A program made the position numbers and the translations under genes. A stretch of 64,000 nt of DNA, taken from contig NC_068935.1 in the NCBI RefSeq assembly GCF_023091745.1, forward strand, positions 16,475,775 to 16,539,774, read 5' to 3'. Shown piece by piece: positions 33,721 to 44,892 of the stretch. The number at the start of each line of letters is the position of its first letter. Position 1 is the first letter of the stretch. Source of the DNA: Budorcas taxicolor (taxonomy: Eukaryota; Chordata; Mammalia; Artiodactyla; Bovidae). A model generated the notes under the pieces. It made no database searches. It was not told where the DNA came from and saw only the letters and a program-made list of their open reading frames with translations.

Positions 33721-34430
33721 ACTTACATTCATAAAGTGCAGTTTGAGAATGGTTGCACTAAATGCCCTCTCAAACTTTCAACCTTGAAATACTCTGCCTT
33801 CCTGTGAAATTTCAACCACTAATTGGCTCTAGCAAATTAGAAGTTTACAAGTAAAGCCATTCAAGGAGAAAGTTTTCTCTTCAAAGCATCATCTGTGAGC
33901 CAAAGCACAGCAAGACAGACAATAAGGCCAGATGCAGGGTTGGAGATTTTATGCAAGAAAAACACTCCCTTCTTCCATGGGAGCAGCTGAAATCACTCAG
34001 ATTTGAAGCAGGAGTTCAGCCTTCTCTGCCCCCTTTCCTAACCTTGCTTAGCTGATTGCCTTCTCAGATTTCTGGACCATTGTTTCAGCCAGCCCACAAA
34101 TCTGCCCCCAGTCAGGCATTTTCTGGGAAAGGATATATCTTCTCTAGAAAAATGCTGTCTCATTTTATCCATTGCTCTGGACATCTAGATAACAAAAACC
34201 CACACTTGAGAGCAAGGTGCTTTTAGGTGACTTATTCGCTTTGAGCTGTCGTTGGCACTGTTGTCTCCTTGGTGTGGAGGTGGGTGACTTTTCATCTTCC
34301 CATAGGTCTTGGTTGATGCCAAGAGTGAGATAGCAAATGCAGCTCCTCACTTGAGAGGAGTGAGTTCACTGAGATCTTCAGTTGAGTGTCCACATAATCC
34401 AATGGCCCAGAGAAGAACAGACAGACAGAA
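33721..34430. other. Low-copy DNA
   Basis: No recognised element or gene. Confidence 0.4.
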
Positions 34431-34437
34431 GCTGCTT

Positions 34438-34560
34438 ATTTTATTCAAGACACACGTATTGAGCAACTACCAAGTACCAGGCTAATGGTGCAGCATTGAA
34501 CAGCCCAAGCTCCTGCCTCTGTGGAGCCTATATTGTGTTTGTAAGGGGAGGACCTGGGGG
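34438..34560 (-). repeat. L2 3' end remnant
   Basis: 'acacgtattgagcaactacc', 'aagtaccaggctaatggtgc' and 'gcctctgtggagcctatatt' follow the reverse L2 3' pattern. Confidence 0.6.
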
Positions 34561-34681
34561 TTAGGGGGCCAGGAAAGGATATAACAAAGAAACTAACCAA
34601 AATATATAGTATGGCAGATGGTGACTAGTGTTACAAAGTAAAATAGGGGAAGGGCTAAGGACTACCAGGGGTTGGTTAAGT

Positions 34682-34883
34682 GTTAGTTGCTCAGTCCTGT
34701 CTGACCCTTTGCGACCCCATGGACTGTAGCCCACCAGACTCCTCTGTCCATGGGATTCTCCAGGCAAGAATACCGGAGTGGGTTTCCATGTCCTCCTTCA
34801 GAGGCTCTTCCCAACCCAGGGATAGAACCTGGGTCTCCTGCATTGCAGGCAGATTCTTTACCATCTGAGCTACCAGAGAAGTA
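34682..34883 (-). mobile_element. Bov-tA SINE
   Basis: Reverse copy with 'tctttaccatctgagctacc' at its tRNA end. Perfect 16-bp TSD caggggttggttaagt at 34666-34681 and 34884-34899. Confidence 0.97.
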
Positions 34884-34899
34884 CAGGGGTTGGTTAAGT

Positions 34900-36375
34900 C
34901 ATCATTTATTTAATATCATGCCTGGCCCAGTGCCAAGTAGGTTCCATACATGATGAGATGAAAGACAGGGAAAAGAAGAAGAACAGGATGGAGGAGGAAG
35001 GGAGCTACTCTGCTTAGCTTAAGCTTGTCTTTTAGAATCAGTTTGAGGGCTGACACTGTCCAGCTTAAATACAGAGCAGGGGGACACACAAAACAGAGCA
35101 CCAAAAGTGAACCACTTCTCAGGTTTTCACACATTTAGGTCTTCCTTATAGTATATCCTCTGAATTTATTTTCGTGGCTGTTTCAACATCAGACATACTC
35201 CTATTCTGATATTAAGCACAACGCAGATCCCCAATACAAGCCTATCCTCTTCAGGATTATATAATTTCTTTTCTTCCAATCACACAAATAACTAAGTATA
35301 TTAGTTACTGAGAAGAAAAACTTGCATGCAAGAGGTATATACAGTGATAGAGGTTGCATGTGTCAAAAAAATAAAAAATAAAATGGGTGAGTAGCATAGA
35401 GAGCTATGGGTTAGATCAATGTGGACCATGACAGAGGTGCTATTGGAAAAAAAAGACCAGCATGGGAGGCGGGGAAGAAGAGTGTGCGACTAAGTATAAA
35501 AGATGAAAAAAAGAACAAAAGCTGGGGTTGGAGGGGCGGGGAATCAGTTGAGCTGCCACTGAGATCATGGGAAACAAGTAAAAAAATGAATTCTCCTCTT
35601 TGCTTCCTCTGCACAGACTGAAACCCCCACCCTCAAACAAGCATTATATAAGACAAGCGAAAGGGTTGGTTAATGTGATTTCAAGTGATTTGCAAAATCA
35701 AGGAAACTAAATAGTTATTTTTCTCATTGAGGAAGGCTGGTTCTCTCAACATCAAAGAATGGCCTCTCTTTTCAATGAGACAGCTTCCCACAGCAGTACC
35801 TGGCTCCCTTAATCTCAGTATCTACAATAAATGCACAAGCCCCCTTTTGTGTGGAACTCCCATCTAATCAAATGAATCACCAAACAGATCTTTGCCTAAC
35901 ATATCTGAGTAACAGAGCCAAAGTCTTTGCCAGAGCAGAGGCCCCCCAGTAAGCCCCTGCGAGCAAGAGGAAGAAGGGTGGTCAGGGCTGCCTGGCTATG
36001 GGAAATGGCTTCCTCAGTATCCTCTGAAAACTCTTTATACTGACAGAAATTAAATCAGTTATATGCACAGGCATTTGAAGGACAAGGATATGGTCCAACT
36101 CCCTCCGTTTAGATTGACTAGGACCAGGCAGATCCAGATACCAACAAATTGAAAATAGCAGAGATGCTTCAAAACCTGTTTTCTGGGGAGCTGAGGAAGT
36201 CTAATTGTGCTGGGGGAGGGGCTGTTGTGTAAGCTGACACGGAGGCCCTCAATTTAAAGATGATAAAAGCTCGGTCTCTAAGGAGGAGCTAAAGAGGCCC
36301 CTTTGTGTAATCTGACTTGTCTAGCAAAACAGTCAAGACAAATCAGGGCTTCAGTAATTGGGAGCTATAAATGAC
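34900..36375. other. Repeat-poor stretch, no gene seen
   Basis: About 1.5 kb without a recognised element. 36170-36375 has mixed GC and AT patches (gggggaggggctgttgtgta, tgataaaagctcggtctcta) and looks like sequence worth a conservation check. Short frames on both strands at 35411-35640 overlap and look random. Confidence 0.4.
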
Positions 36376-36379
36376 CACC

Positions 36380-36575
36380 ATTTATTGAGTGTTTATGGCA
36401 AGCCAGGTGGGTACAATGTGCTTTGCACAGATTAACTCATTTAGTTTTCAAAACAAGTCTGTTAAGAATATAGTATTATGATTCCAGTTTGAGTTAGAAA
36501 GCTTTGGCTCAGAGGTTATAAAACTTGCCTGAAACCACAACCAAGTGGATAAACTGGGATTCAAACCCTGGCCAG
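36380..36575 (-). repeat. MIR/L2-type ancient remnant
   Basis: 'atttattgagtgtttatggc', 'acagattaactcatttagtt' and 'ctggctc'-like text with 'tgggattcaaaccctggcca' form a typical MIR core in decay. Confidence 0.6.
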
Positions 36576-36706
36576 GTATAGTCAATTGCAAAGCTTACGT
36601 CCCTTCTACTACATAATACCACCTCCCCTTAAATTTAGTTGATTTGCTACAGAATTTTCTCTCATGTATTTTTTCTCCATGACTGGTTTGCCTTATTCTG
36701 GTCCTG

Positions 36707-36868
36707 AGTTATTTTAAAAAATATTTATTTGGCTCTGCTAGGTCTTAGTTTCAACATGTGAGACCTTTAGTTTCCACATGTAGGACCTAGTTCCCAGATG
36801 AGAGATCAAACCTGGACCCCATGCATTGGGAGTGCAGAGTCTTAGCCACTGGACCACCAGGGAAGCCA
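36707..36868 (-). mobile_element. CHR-type SINE
   Basis: Reverse copy: the T/A-rich tail comes first, then 'ccatgcattgggagtgcaga', 'gtcttagccactggaccacc' and agggaagcca. Perfect 9-bp TSD ctggtcctg at 36698-36706 and 36869-36877. Confidence 0.95.
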
Positions 36869-37059
36869 CTGGTCCTGGCCATGATAGTGGAGGTGCCTTC
36901 ATCATGTTCATTCCTCTGCCTTGTAATCTTTCTTTCTTCAGCCATGAGACCTATTGAGAACTTGAGAACCTGACTGGATTTAAATTTTTAAACTCACATC
37001 TCTGAGGAAGCTTTTAAATCCTAGAGTGCTGTGGGTGGAAGTCCCTTATGTGGTCCCAA

Positions 37060-37275
37060 GGGCTTTCCACGTGGCTCAATGGTAGAGAATCCGCCTGCCA
37101 ATGCTGGAGACACAGGTTAGATCCCTGGGTTGGGAAGATTCCCTGGAGAAGGAAATAGCAACCTGTTCTAGTGTTCTTGCTAGGGAAAACCCATGGATAG
37201 AGGAGCCTGGCAGGCTACATGCAGTCCATGGGGTGACAGAGAGTCAGACAAGACTGAATGACTGAGCATACACAC
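37060..37275 (+). mobile_element. Bov-tA SINE
   Basis: Forward copy (gggctttccacgtggctcaa to gactgaatgactgagcatac). Perfect 10-bp TSD gtggtcccaa at 37050-37059 and 37276-37285. Mild internal expansion 'ggctacatgcagtccatg'. Confidence 0.96.
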
Positions 37276-37419
37276 GTGGTCCCAAACCTTGCAATGTGGA
37301 GGGGTGACCTAAAATTCTGAGTACAGAATAAAGTTTGCATCAGGACTAAACCCAGCTTTACTGAATCCCAGTCCATAACTCTTTTCCCTACAGTCTCCTC
37401 CTCATTTCCCTACCCTCTT

Positions 37420-37700
37420 CCTTGATTAAGCTCTCCTTCCATGATAAAGCCCATTACATGTCCCTCCGAAGTCCATCCTACACATTTCATCTTGCTCATT
37501 ACCCTCCAAAGCAAGACCTCTACATCAGTCAAACCTGTCACCTTGTGCCCGCTTCACTGCTCATTTACTGGATAGTCCTTTCTCACATATGCATAATGTT
37601 TGTGCCTTTCAAAATTTTTTTATAACTAGCTTAACCTTCTCAGATCCATTAGCTCTTTTTAAAAATGCCCTTTTGTATCCTTCCATATCCCCATAGGCCT
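37420..37700 (+). repeat. Possible old L2 remnant
   Basis: 'ctccctttt'-type pyrimidine-rich blocks with 'ctccttccatgataaagccc' and 'cctactttt'-like text. The match to L2 is weak. Confidence 0.35.
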
Positions 37701-37704
37701 TAAA

Positions 37705-39690
37705 AGTGCTTAGTAAACATCGGTTAAATCAACAAATATTGTCTCCTTGGAAAAAACAAATGTTGGCTAAAATAATGTATCTCCCCCTGAGAGAAAAGAA
37801 AACCGGGTAAAAAGACTCCTTATCATTTCTCATTAGAATCTGACAAAATATACACTAATTAGTCCTTCATAAAGATGTAGATAAGAGCTTGTGGATGCTA
37901 ATTAACCTCAGGTCCCACACAGACTAAAGGCAGAGAAGTGGGAAAATATCTCAAGCAAATTTTGTTTTCAAGAGCGTATGGTTAGGTGAAAACCAAACAT
38001 AACATGTTTACCACATATATTTAACTGCTGTAGTGAGTGAGCCAGACTAGAAGCAAAGAAATTATGAAAACAAGGCAGTTCATCTTTGAAGCAGCTCACT
38101 AACTGCTTCATTCTCAAAAGACCTTTCTGAGGTAGGAAAGTATCATTATTCCACTTGAACAACTGGGAAACTGAGACTTCCAGGTTAAGTGACTTGAGAG
38201 GCGAGGGGCAGGGGGGTGGTGCTAAACTTAGCTGATGAATATATACCCAGCAAGGATATTCTACACATTTGTTTACTGTTCATAAATCACTAATAGGATG
38301 GGCCCTAACATACAGGTGTCCTTGACATTTCAGTCTTGGAAAGTAATTGTCAAGGGGTATAAATCAAATCCTATTTTCAATACAGAGAGAAGGTTCCCAG
38401 TGGTGAATGAATTCTTTACTAAACAGCCCCCTCATTTATTCATTTGGTAAATAACCTCCTGCCTTTTTAATCACAAAGTCCTTGGATGAACAGTCTGACC
38501 AAAGAAAAAGAGCTACAATCTACCAGTATAATTCACAAAAGAGCAACAATTTTGGGTGTTTTTTTTCCGAAATGTTAATAACTACTTCATTTATTATACT
38601 GATTAGAACCTCATGCTTGCTCTAGGGTGGGAGTAAGGGTTGACCAACCATGAAGCAAAAGGATTGTTATTATTAGCACTTGGCAGAATTTCATTCAGCT
38701 ATTTGAAATCAGGAGAGAGCTCTCTGATCCATTTTCAAAATGCTCACACCTCTTTAATAAAATTTCCAAAAGTATTTTCAATGTGTTAAGTAAGTAAACT
38801 GGAAAGAAAGTGCAATGAAGTTATCTTTTCGAAGTTGTCTGTCCCCTGGAAACCATTACCATCCATCTAAGTTAGCTCAAGGACTTAGTATCATTTTAAG
38901 TAATCAAGGGAAAGGCTTGGGCTTTTTAATCTAATTGCCATTTCCAGGGAAGTGCCTTCTTCACTCAGTTAGGTTGAAAGAGAAGAGCATCTCTAGAGAT
39001 TAAGACGTGAATGATTTGGGCTGTAGAATTTTCAATCATTTTGATGGTGCTTGTCTCAGGAATTAGGGAGAATTTCCCCCCAAATTTGGCATGTAATGAA
39101 AAATGCTGACCTGTGTGGGCAGGTGTAACAATCTACTTTGTTGGGGAACGTTAGGAATCTGTGATGCCTGGTATGCTTCTCCTTAACATTTTAGGGGCTA
39201 CAAATTGCTGATCACAAGAATGTGGACTAATTTGACTGGAAAATGTAAGAAAATAATATTATCCCCAAAGATTTTTTTCTGAGCTGTCTGGGGAAGAGAA
39301 TTTTTATCATCAGAATCAGTGAGATTTTATAAACTCAACATGCTATCTGAGATTCTTGGAAAATTCTTGCTTTTAACACCCTTATTTATATTCTGGTATA
39401 GAATAGTTGTCATCACTTATTCCAACACTCTCTTTTCTTCAGCTATCTTACTATACCAGGCCTCTCCCTGGTTTCCAGCCTTTGCAGTTTTCCCTTTTGT
39501 GGCCATTTACTTATCACCTGCAGCTTCAGCCAGGCTCCAACCCCTAGGATTAATCTAAATAACAGTTGAGAAAGAAGGAGCATTTAAAGAGCCCTAACTC
39601 AACTCCTTAGTCTATAGTCATTACTGGGTCACTGTCATTGCCAGTCTGGCCCTAACTTTGTATCTCAGTTCTTACAGTTTGAGGATTCTG
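37705..39690. other. Repeat-poor stretch of about 2 kb
   Basis: No young repeat is recognised, apart from a possible MIR remnant at 38105-38205 (aactgggaaactgagacttc). The block 38390-39320 is AT-rich, with ordered, unexpanded sequence. It is a reasonable place to look for conserved non-coding DNA. Confidence 0.4.
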
Positions 39691-39699
39691 CTATTAGAT

Positions 39700-39775
39700 T
39701 CACTCCAGCAAGCTTCAATAAGCATCTATTATGCGCCAGGTACTCTAGTTAGGCCTTGGAGATAGCTCAGCTTAG
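39700..39775 (-). repeat. L2 3' end remnant
   Basis: 'aataagcatctattatgcgc' and 'caggtactctagttaggcct' fit the reverse L2 3' end. Confidence 0.5.
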
Positions 39776-40317
39776 GTTTCACATGTGAAATCTTAAAATA
39801 TCATAGAATTTTTTTTTTCAGAGCTACGGTGCCATGAGTGTCTAAAACATAACTGGTCACCACCTCATATGCTTGTTAATAATAGAAACTGGATTCCTCT
39901 ATCCTTTCCTGGATTGTTCATGTTGCCTGAGTTTCCTAGTTCCCTTAGCTCAGTAACCTATCTGTAGGATTGCAGCCATGCTCTGGGATGTATATATATA
40001 TTCTTGATATGTATATATATTCTGGATATGTGTATATATGTTCTGGATATATATATATATATATTCTGATACACATATATATTCTTGATATGTATATATA
40101 TTCTGGATATGTGCATATATATTTGATATATATATATATTGTGGATTTCTAAATATGTATATATACTCTGGATATGTATAGATATATCCTAGATATGTAT
40201 ATATTCTGGATATGTATAGATATTCTGGATATGCATGTATATTCCAGATATATATATATATATATTATGGATATGTGTATAAAATCTGGATATGTGTATA
40301 TATATTCTGGGTATGTA

Positions 40318-40535
40318 GGAGTTCCCAGGTGGTGCTAGTAGTAAAGAACATTCTTGCCAATTCAGGAGACTTAAGAAATTCAGGTTCAATCCCTGGGTTG
40401 AGAGACAATCCCCTGGAGGAGAGCATGGCAACACACTCCAGTGCTCTTGCCTGGAGAATCCCATAAACAGAGGAGGCTAGCAGGCTACAGTCCATAGAGT
40501 CACAAAGAGTCAGACACAACTGAAGTGACTTAGCA
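40318..40535 (+). mobile_element. Bov-tA SINE 1 in the minisatellite
   Basis: Begins after 'gtatgta' and ends before 'ttcatattctggatatg'. It shares the diagnostic insert 'gacttaag' with the second copy, and 'gaggctagcaggctacag' is similar in all three. Confidence 0.95.
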
Positions 40536-40686
40536 TTCATATTCTGGATATGTGTACATAATTATTCTGGATATGTGTGTACATATCTTCTGGATATGTG
40601 TGTATATATATTCAGGATATGTATATACATTCTGGATATGTGCATCTATTCTGGATACGTATATATATATATACTCTGAATATGTA

Positions 40687-40902
40687 GGGCTTTCCAGGTG
40701 GCGATAATTGTAAAGAATCTACCTGACAATGCAAGAGACTTAAGAGACAAGGGTTCAATCCCTGGGTTGGGAAGATCCCCTGGAGGAGGGCATGGCAACC
40801 CACTCCAGTATTCTTGCCTGGAGAATCCCATTGACAGAGGAGGCTGGCAGGCTACAGTCCATGGGTCACAAAGAGTCAGACACGACTAAAGTGACATAGC
40901 AC
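40687..40902 (+). mobile_element. Bov-tA SINE 2 in the minisatellite
   Basis: The left junction again follows 'tatgta', and the right flank is 'ttatattctggatatgtg'. It is similar to copy 1 in the insert 'gacttaag', the expansion 'ggaggagggcatgg' and the end 'aagtgacatagcac'. Confidence 0.95.
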
Positions 40903-41266
40903 TTATATTCTGGATATGTGTGTGTGTGTGTATATGTATACATACTCTGGATATGTGTGTATATATATATAAATATACACACTCTGGATATGTATATATA
41001 TATCTTGGACACATGTATATATATTCTGGATATGTGTATATATATTCTGGATACATATATATTCCAGGTATGTATGCATATTCTGAATATGTACATATTT
41101 TCTGGATATGTGTATATTCTGGAAATCTGTACATATATTCTGAATATGTATATACATATTCTAGATGTGTATATATACTGGATATACAGATATTCAGGAT
41201 ATGTGAATATGTCACATATGTATATGTGTATATATACATTCAGAATACATCTATTCAGGATATGTA

Positions 41267-41478
41267 GGACATCCCAGGTGGCACTAATGTTAAAAATCCC
41301 ACCTGCCAATGCAGGAGACTGAAGGGATACAGGTTCAATCCCTGGGTTGGAAAGATCCCCTGGAGGAGGGTATGGCAACCCACTCTGGTATTCTTGCTTG
41401 AGAAACCCATGGACATAGGAGCCAGGCAGGCTACAGTCCATAGACTCACAGAGTCGACATAACTAAAGTAAGTTAGCA
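41267..41478 (+). mobile_element. Bov-tA SINE 3 in the minisatellite
   Basis: Same left phase (ggatatgta then SINE) and same right flank type (gcattcatattctgta). It is slightly shorter through small deletions near its 3' end (cacagagtcgacataac). Confidence 0.95.
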
Positions 41479-41744
41479 TTCATATTCTGTATCTGTGTAC
41501 ACATATTCTGGATATGTTTATATAAGTATGCTGGATATGTCTGTATATATTCTGGATATGTGCATCTATTCTGTATATGTGTATATATAATATGGGCATG
41601 TATATATATATTCTGGATATGTGTATATAAATATTCTGGATATGTGTGTATATATATTATTGATATGTGTATATATAGTCTGGATATGTGTACATATATT
41701 CTGGATATACATGTTCTGGATATGTATCTGTATATATACACATA

Positions 41745-42526
41745 CAGACTCCTACCTCTCTCACAGATATATTCCAGTCTCTTTCCTTGGAACTAGCCAC
41801 TCAAATATTTTCTGTGTCATACATGTGAATTTTCATCTGATGTCAAAGCTTAGGGAAAACAAGGTTGAGAAGAATGCTTGAAACTTGGAGTTTCTAAACC
41901 TAATGAAGCATCAGAGTGACTTGAGTTTCTTTTCAAATACTAAACATTTATTTTGTCTTACAGTTTCTGTGAGTCAGGAATGTGGGGGCAGCTTATCTTG
42001 GTGGTTCAGGCCCTGTGTCTCACATTTGACTGCCCTCAAGATGTCAGCTGGGGCTGCAAGATTCCCTTTCAAGGTGGCTCATTTTATAGGATTGACCAGA
42101 TGATGCTGGTTGTTGACAGGAGACCTCAGTTCTTCCCATGTGGGCCTCTCCACGGGGCTACTTGAGTGTCCTTCTGACATGGCACCTGGCAAATGTCTTT
42201 TATAACTCAGCCTTGAAAATCACACCCTGTCACCATTGCCATGTTCTCTTGGTCATACAGATGGATTCTGAGCAATGTGGGAGATGACCACATAAGGATG
42301 TGACAGGCAGGAGCTGAGAATCACTAGGTGTCATTTTGGAGACTGGCTATCATGGATCAGAGCAAACTGAAAGCTGGTATTGAGTGAGATGGTGGGAATG
42401 GGAAGGTAGTGGAAATCAGAGAAAAAACAGCCCCCTTCATTGACCAGCCTAGTTAAATTATCAGATGTATTCCTGACATTCTGTGTCCCACTACTCTGTT
42501 TTATTTCTTTTTGTCCCTAGGAGCTA
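41745..42526. other. Low-copy DNA
   Basis: Nothing recognised. Overlapping 70-codon frames at 41885-42165 lack support. Confidence 0.4.
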
Positions 42527-42536
42527 ATGCTACCTG

Positions 42537-42759
42537 TGCATATGTGGATGCTCAGTACCTCAGTCATGCCCAACTTTTTGTGACCCCATGGATGGTAGCC
42601 CACTAGGAGTCTCCTCTGTCTATGGAACATTCCAGGCAAGAATACTGGAGTGGGTTGCCATTTCCTCCTCCCGGGCATCTTCCCAACCCAAGGATTGAAT
42701 CTGCATCTCCTGTGGCTCCTGAATTGGCAGGTGGATTCTTTACCACTGAGCCACCTATC
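42537..42759 (-). mobile_element. Bov-tA SINE
   Basis: Reverse copy ending 'tctttaccactgagccacct'. TSD atgctac[c/t]tg at 42527-42536 and 42760-42769, one mismatch. Confidence 0.94.
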
Positions 42760-42794
42760 ATGCTACTTGCCATATTATATATTTATTTGTTAAT

Positions 42795-42900
42795 TATTTT
42801 ACTTGCTGGTTCCCCTACTAGAATACAAACTCCATGAAATCAAGGTCTATTTTGTTCCCAGTTGGTTCTCAACAACCTTTCATTAAATATTTATGTTTCT
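42795..42900 (+). repeat. L2 3' end remnant
   Basis: 'tagaatacaaactccatgaa' and 'tcaaggtctattttgttccc' then 'ttcattaaatatttatgttt'. Confidence 0.6.
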
Positions 42901-42911
42901 GAAGGTATAAT

Positions 42912-43052
42912 AATTGAGTTTTTCAAAGTTCCAGATTCCCTGATCCCATCCTTAGAAATTCTATATCTGGAAAGCTGGAAATCTACATTCTCCTTAAAGT
43001 TCCCTGGGTGATTTTTATAACCATCTAGGTTTGTGAATCACTGCTCTAAACA
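42912..43052 (+). repeat. MER5-like hAT remnant
   Basis: 'ttcaaagttccagattccct', 'ccctgggtgatttttataac' and 'gtgaatcactgctctaaac' fit a decayed MER5-type element. Confidence 0.55.
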
Positions 43053-43147
43053 AAAGGGAGGCTGTGTTTGATACCCTAAATGACCTGTCCTAACTTGAGG
43101 GTGCTTGAAACTGGAACAGACTATTGGATGGAGATATACATAGGGAT

Positions 43148-43170
43148 ATATATATATATATAGAGAGAGA
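43148..43170. repeat. (TA)n(GA)n microsatellite
   Basis: 'atatatatatatatagagag' run. Confidence 0.9.
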
Positions 43171-43470
43171 ATACACCAAGTCCCCTACATACAAACCTTC
43201 AACTTGCAAACGTTCCAAGATGTGAACATGTGTTCCATCAACCTCAGGCGTGAGTGAAATTGCAGCTTGCCCTCAATCTCCCATTGCTCATTATTCTCAG
43301 CTCTACCATCTCCCACCTCCTCTCCCTTCTCCAGTAAGTAGCTCTTCTTCCCTCTTCATTCAATGCCAACCCCTGTATGCCAGCTGTTGTACTGTACCAC
43401 TGTACTTTTTAAGGTACTGTACTGTAAGATTACAAGAGTTTTTTTGTGCATGTTTTGTTTTTTCTGTATT

Positions 43471-43672
43471 GAAAGTGAAAGTGTTAGTCGCTCAGCCACG
43501 TCTGACTCTGCGACCCCATGGACTGCAGACTGCCAGGCTCTTCTGTCCATGGAATTCTCCAGACAAGAATACTGGAGTGGGTAGCCATTTCCTTCTCCAG
43601 AGGATCTTCCTGACCCAGGGATCAAACCTGGGTCTCCTCCATTGCAGGCATATTCTTTACCATCTGAGGCAC
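43471..43672 (-). mobile_element. Bov-tA SINE
   Basis: Reverse copy from 'gaaagtgaaagtgttagtcg' to 'tattctttaccatctgaggc'. No convincing TSD. Confidence 0.93.
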
Positions 43673-43880
43673 TTGTGTGAAAAGTATTATAAACCTATTA
43701 TAGCATAGTACTATATAGCTGATTGTGTTAGTTGGGTACCTAGGCTAACTTTGTTGGACTTATGAATGTGCTCTCAAAAGAAAACTTATTAGTAGGTAGG
43801 GGGACTTATTGTAGATAGCTGTAGGTACTAAGAGGAAATCTACTCTACCAGACAGTACAAGATTTCATTTATGCAGCATT
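43673..43880. other. AT-rich unique sequence
   Basis: Nothing recognised. Confidence 0.3.
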
Positions 43881-44300
43881 TATTGAGCACCCATGCCTGT
43901 ATGTGTTCAGTTGCTCAGTCATCTCTGAGCAACCCCCATTGGCTATAGCCGATGTGTTCAGTTGCTGTCTGAGCAACCCCCATCGGCTATTGCCACCAGG
44001 CTCCTCCGCCCATGGGATTCTCCAGGCAAAAATACTGGATCTGCTCCAGGGGATCTTCCTGACCTAGGGATGGAACCCACATCTTTTGTGTCTCCTGTAT
44101 TAGTAGATGGATTCTTTACCATTGTGTCACCTGGAAGACCTATCGAGCACGCACTGTGTGTCAAATAGTATTTTAGGCATTGGAGGTACTACAGTGAGGG
44201 ATAGAACAGACAAACGTCTTTGGAATCAAAATTAAAGCTGAAGGTGAAGGTGGCCTGATGGACAGCATGCCAGAGGCATGAGGCAGAGCATAGAAATAGG
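43881..44300 (-). repeat. L2 3' end, split by Bov-tA
   Basis: 'tattgagcac' on the left and 'gtattttaggcattggaggt' with 'actacagtgagggatagaac' on the right fit one reverse L2 3' end, interrupted at 43891-44140. Confidence 0.6.
43891..44140 (-). mobile_element. Bov-tA SINE with internal tandem duplication
   Basis: Reverse copy whose Bov-A 3' part holds a tandem duplicate: 43901-43950 and 43952-43994 share 'gttcagttgct' and 'ctgagcaacccccat', the second lacking 7 bases. TSD tat[t/c]gagcac at 43881-43890 and 44141-44150. Confidence 0.92.
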
Positions 44301-44559
44301 CCTACAAACATAATATACAGAAATTGAAGTAAGCAAGTAATCAGTATAGGTGGTAGAGAAGGATCAAAAGGAATCTTACTTTTATTTTTAACTATGTGCG
44401 TCTATTGACTTTACAGTTAATTTTTTAAAAAGTTTTTATGCATGAGGAATTCCCATGGGCACCTCTGGGACTGAAAATAATACCACCAGCATTACCTGGA
44501 ACTCTGCTTCCTTCATCTCCTACTCAGAATCCAAGTGAGTATGTGACTTCATTATAAAG
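44301..44559. other. AT-rich low-copy DNA
   Basis: Nothing recognised. Confidence 0.3.
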
Positions 44560-44795
44560 CAGCATTTACCAAAGTTTTATTTTTTAATTTTATACACTAA
44601 AGGATTTTTCAGAGCCTTTGATATACTAATATCCATTATAAATCTCAATGCATAGGGGGAATCTACAAAACACATTTCCCAATTTACCTGGCCTCATATA
44701 AATTGGGACTATGGCCTCATTTTTCCCTCTAAGAGAGTCTCCAGTACATGTGTTGCACACATGGAACATCCTTTGGGAAACAACAGTTTACAGCA
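44560..44795. repeat. Possible hAT/Charlie remnant
   Basis: 'agcagcatttaccaaagttt' with 'catggaacatcctttgggaa' resembles a hAT-type element with inverted ends. Weak. Confidence 0.35.
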
Positions 44796-44892
44796 AAGCT
44801 GGAAGTAAAAAGCCACCCACACAATCCTCCACATACTTTCTCTGCTCTTTTTTTCCCGCAGATGCAGAGGATTCTAAGAAAGACTGTGATGC

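Larger units (their letters stand above)
39988..41738 (+). repeat. Minisatellite of 'atattctggatatgtgta' units, 1.75 kb
   Basis: Dozens of imperfect, mostly 18-24 bp units built on 'tattctggatatgtgtat', with internal ta microsatellite drift. Three Bov-tA insertions divide it (40318-40535, 40687-40902, 41267-41478). The Tyr/Ile/Ser-rich open frames on both strands (up to 191 codons) are translations of the satellite and not genes. The flanks are ordinary low-copy DNA. Confidence 0.95.

Noticed and set aside
40866..41441. Long Tyr/Ile/Ser-rich open frames on both strands (up to 191 codons)
   Set aside because: They are translations of the tattctggatatgtgta minisatellite and embedded Bov-tA. 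They appear in several frames at once and have no gene context.
39988..41738. Regular repeats with inserts, CRISPR-like at first sight
   Set aside because: The units are contiguous and imperfect, lack unique spacers of constant length, and are split by SINEs in a mammalian genome.
43250..43708. 152-codon open frame
   Set aside because: Its second half is a reverse Bov-tA and the first half is pyrimidine-rich low-complexity sequence.
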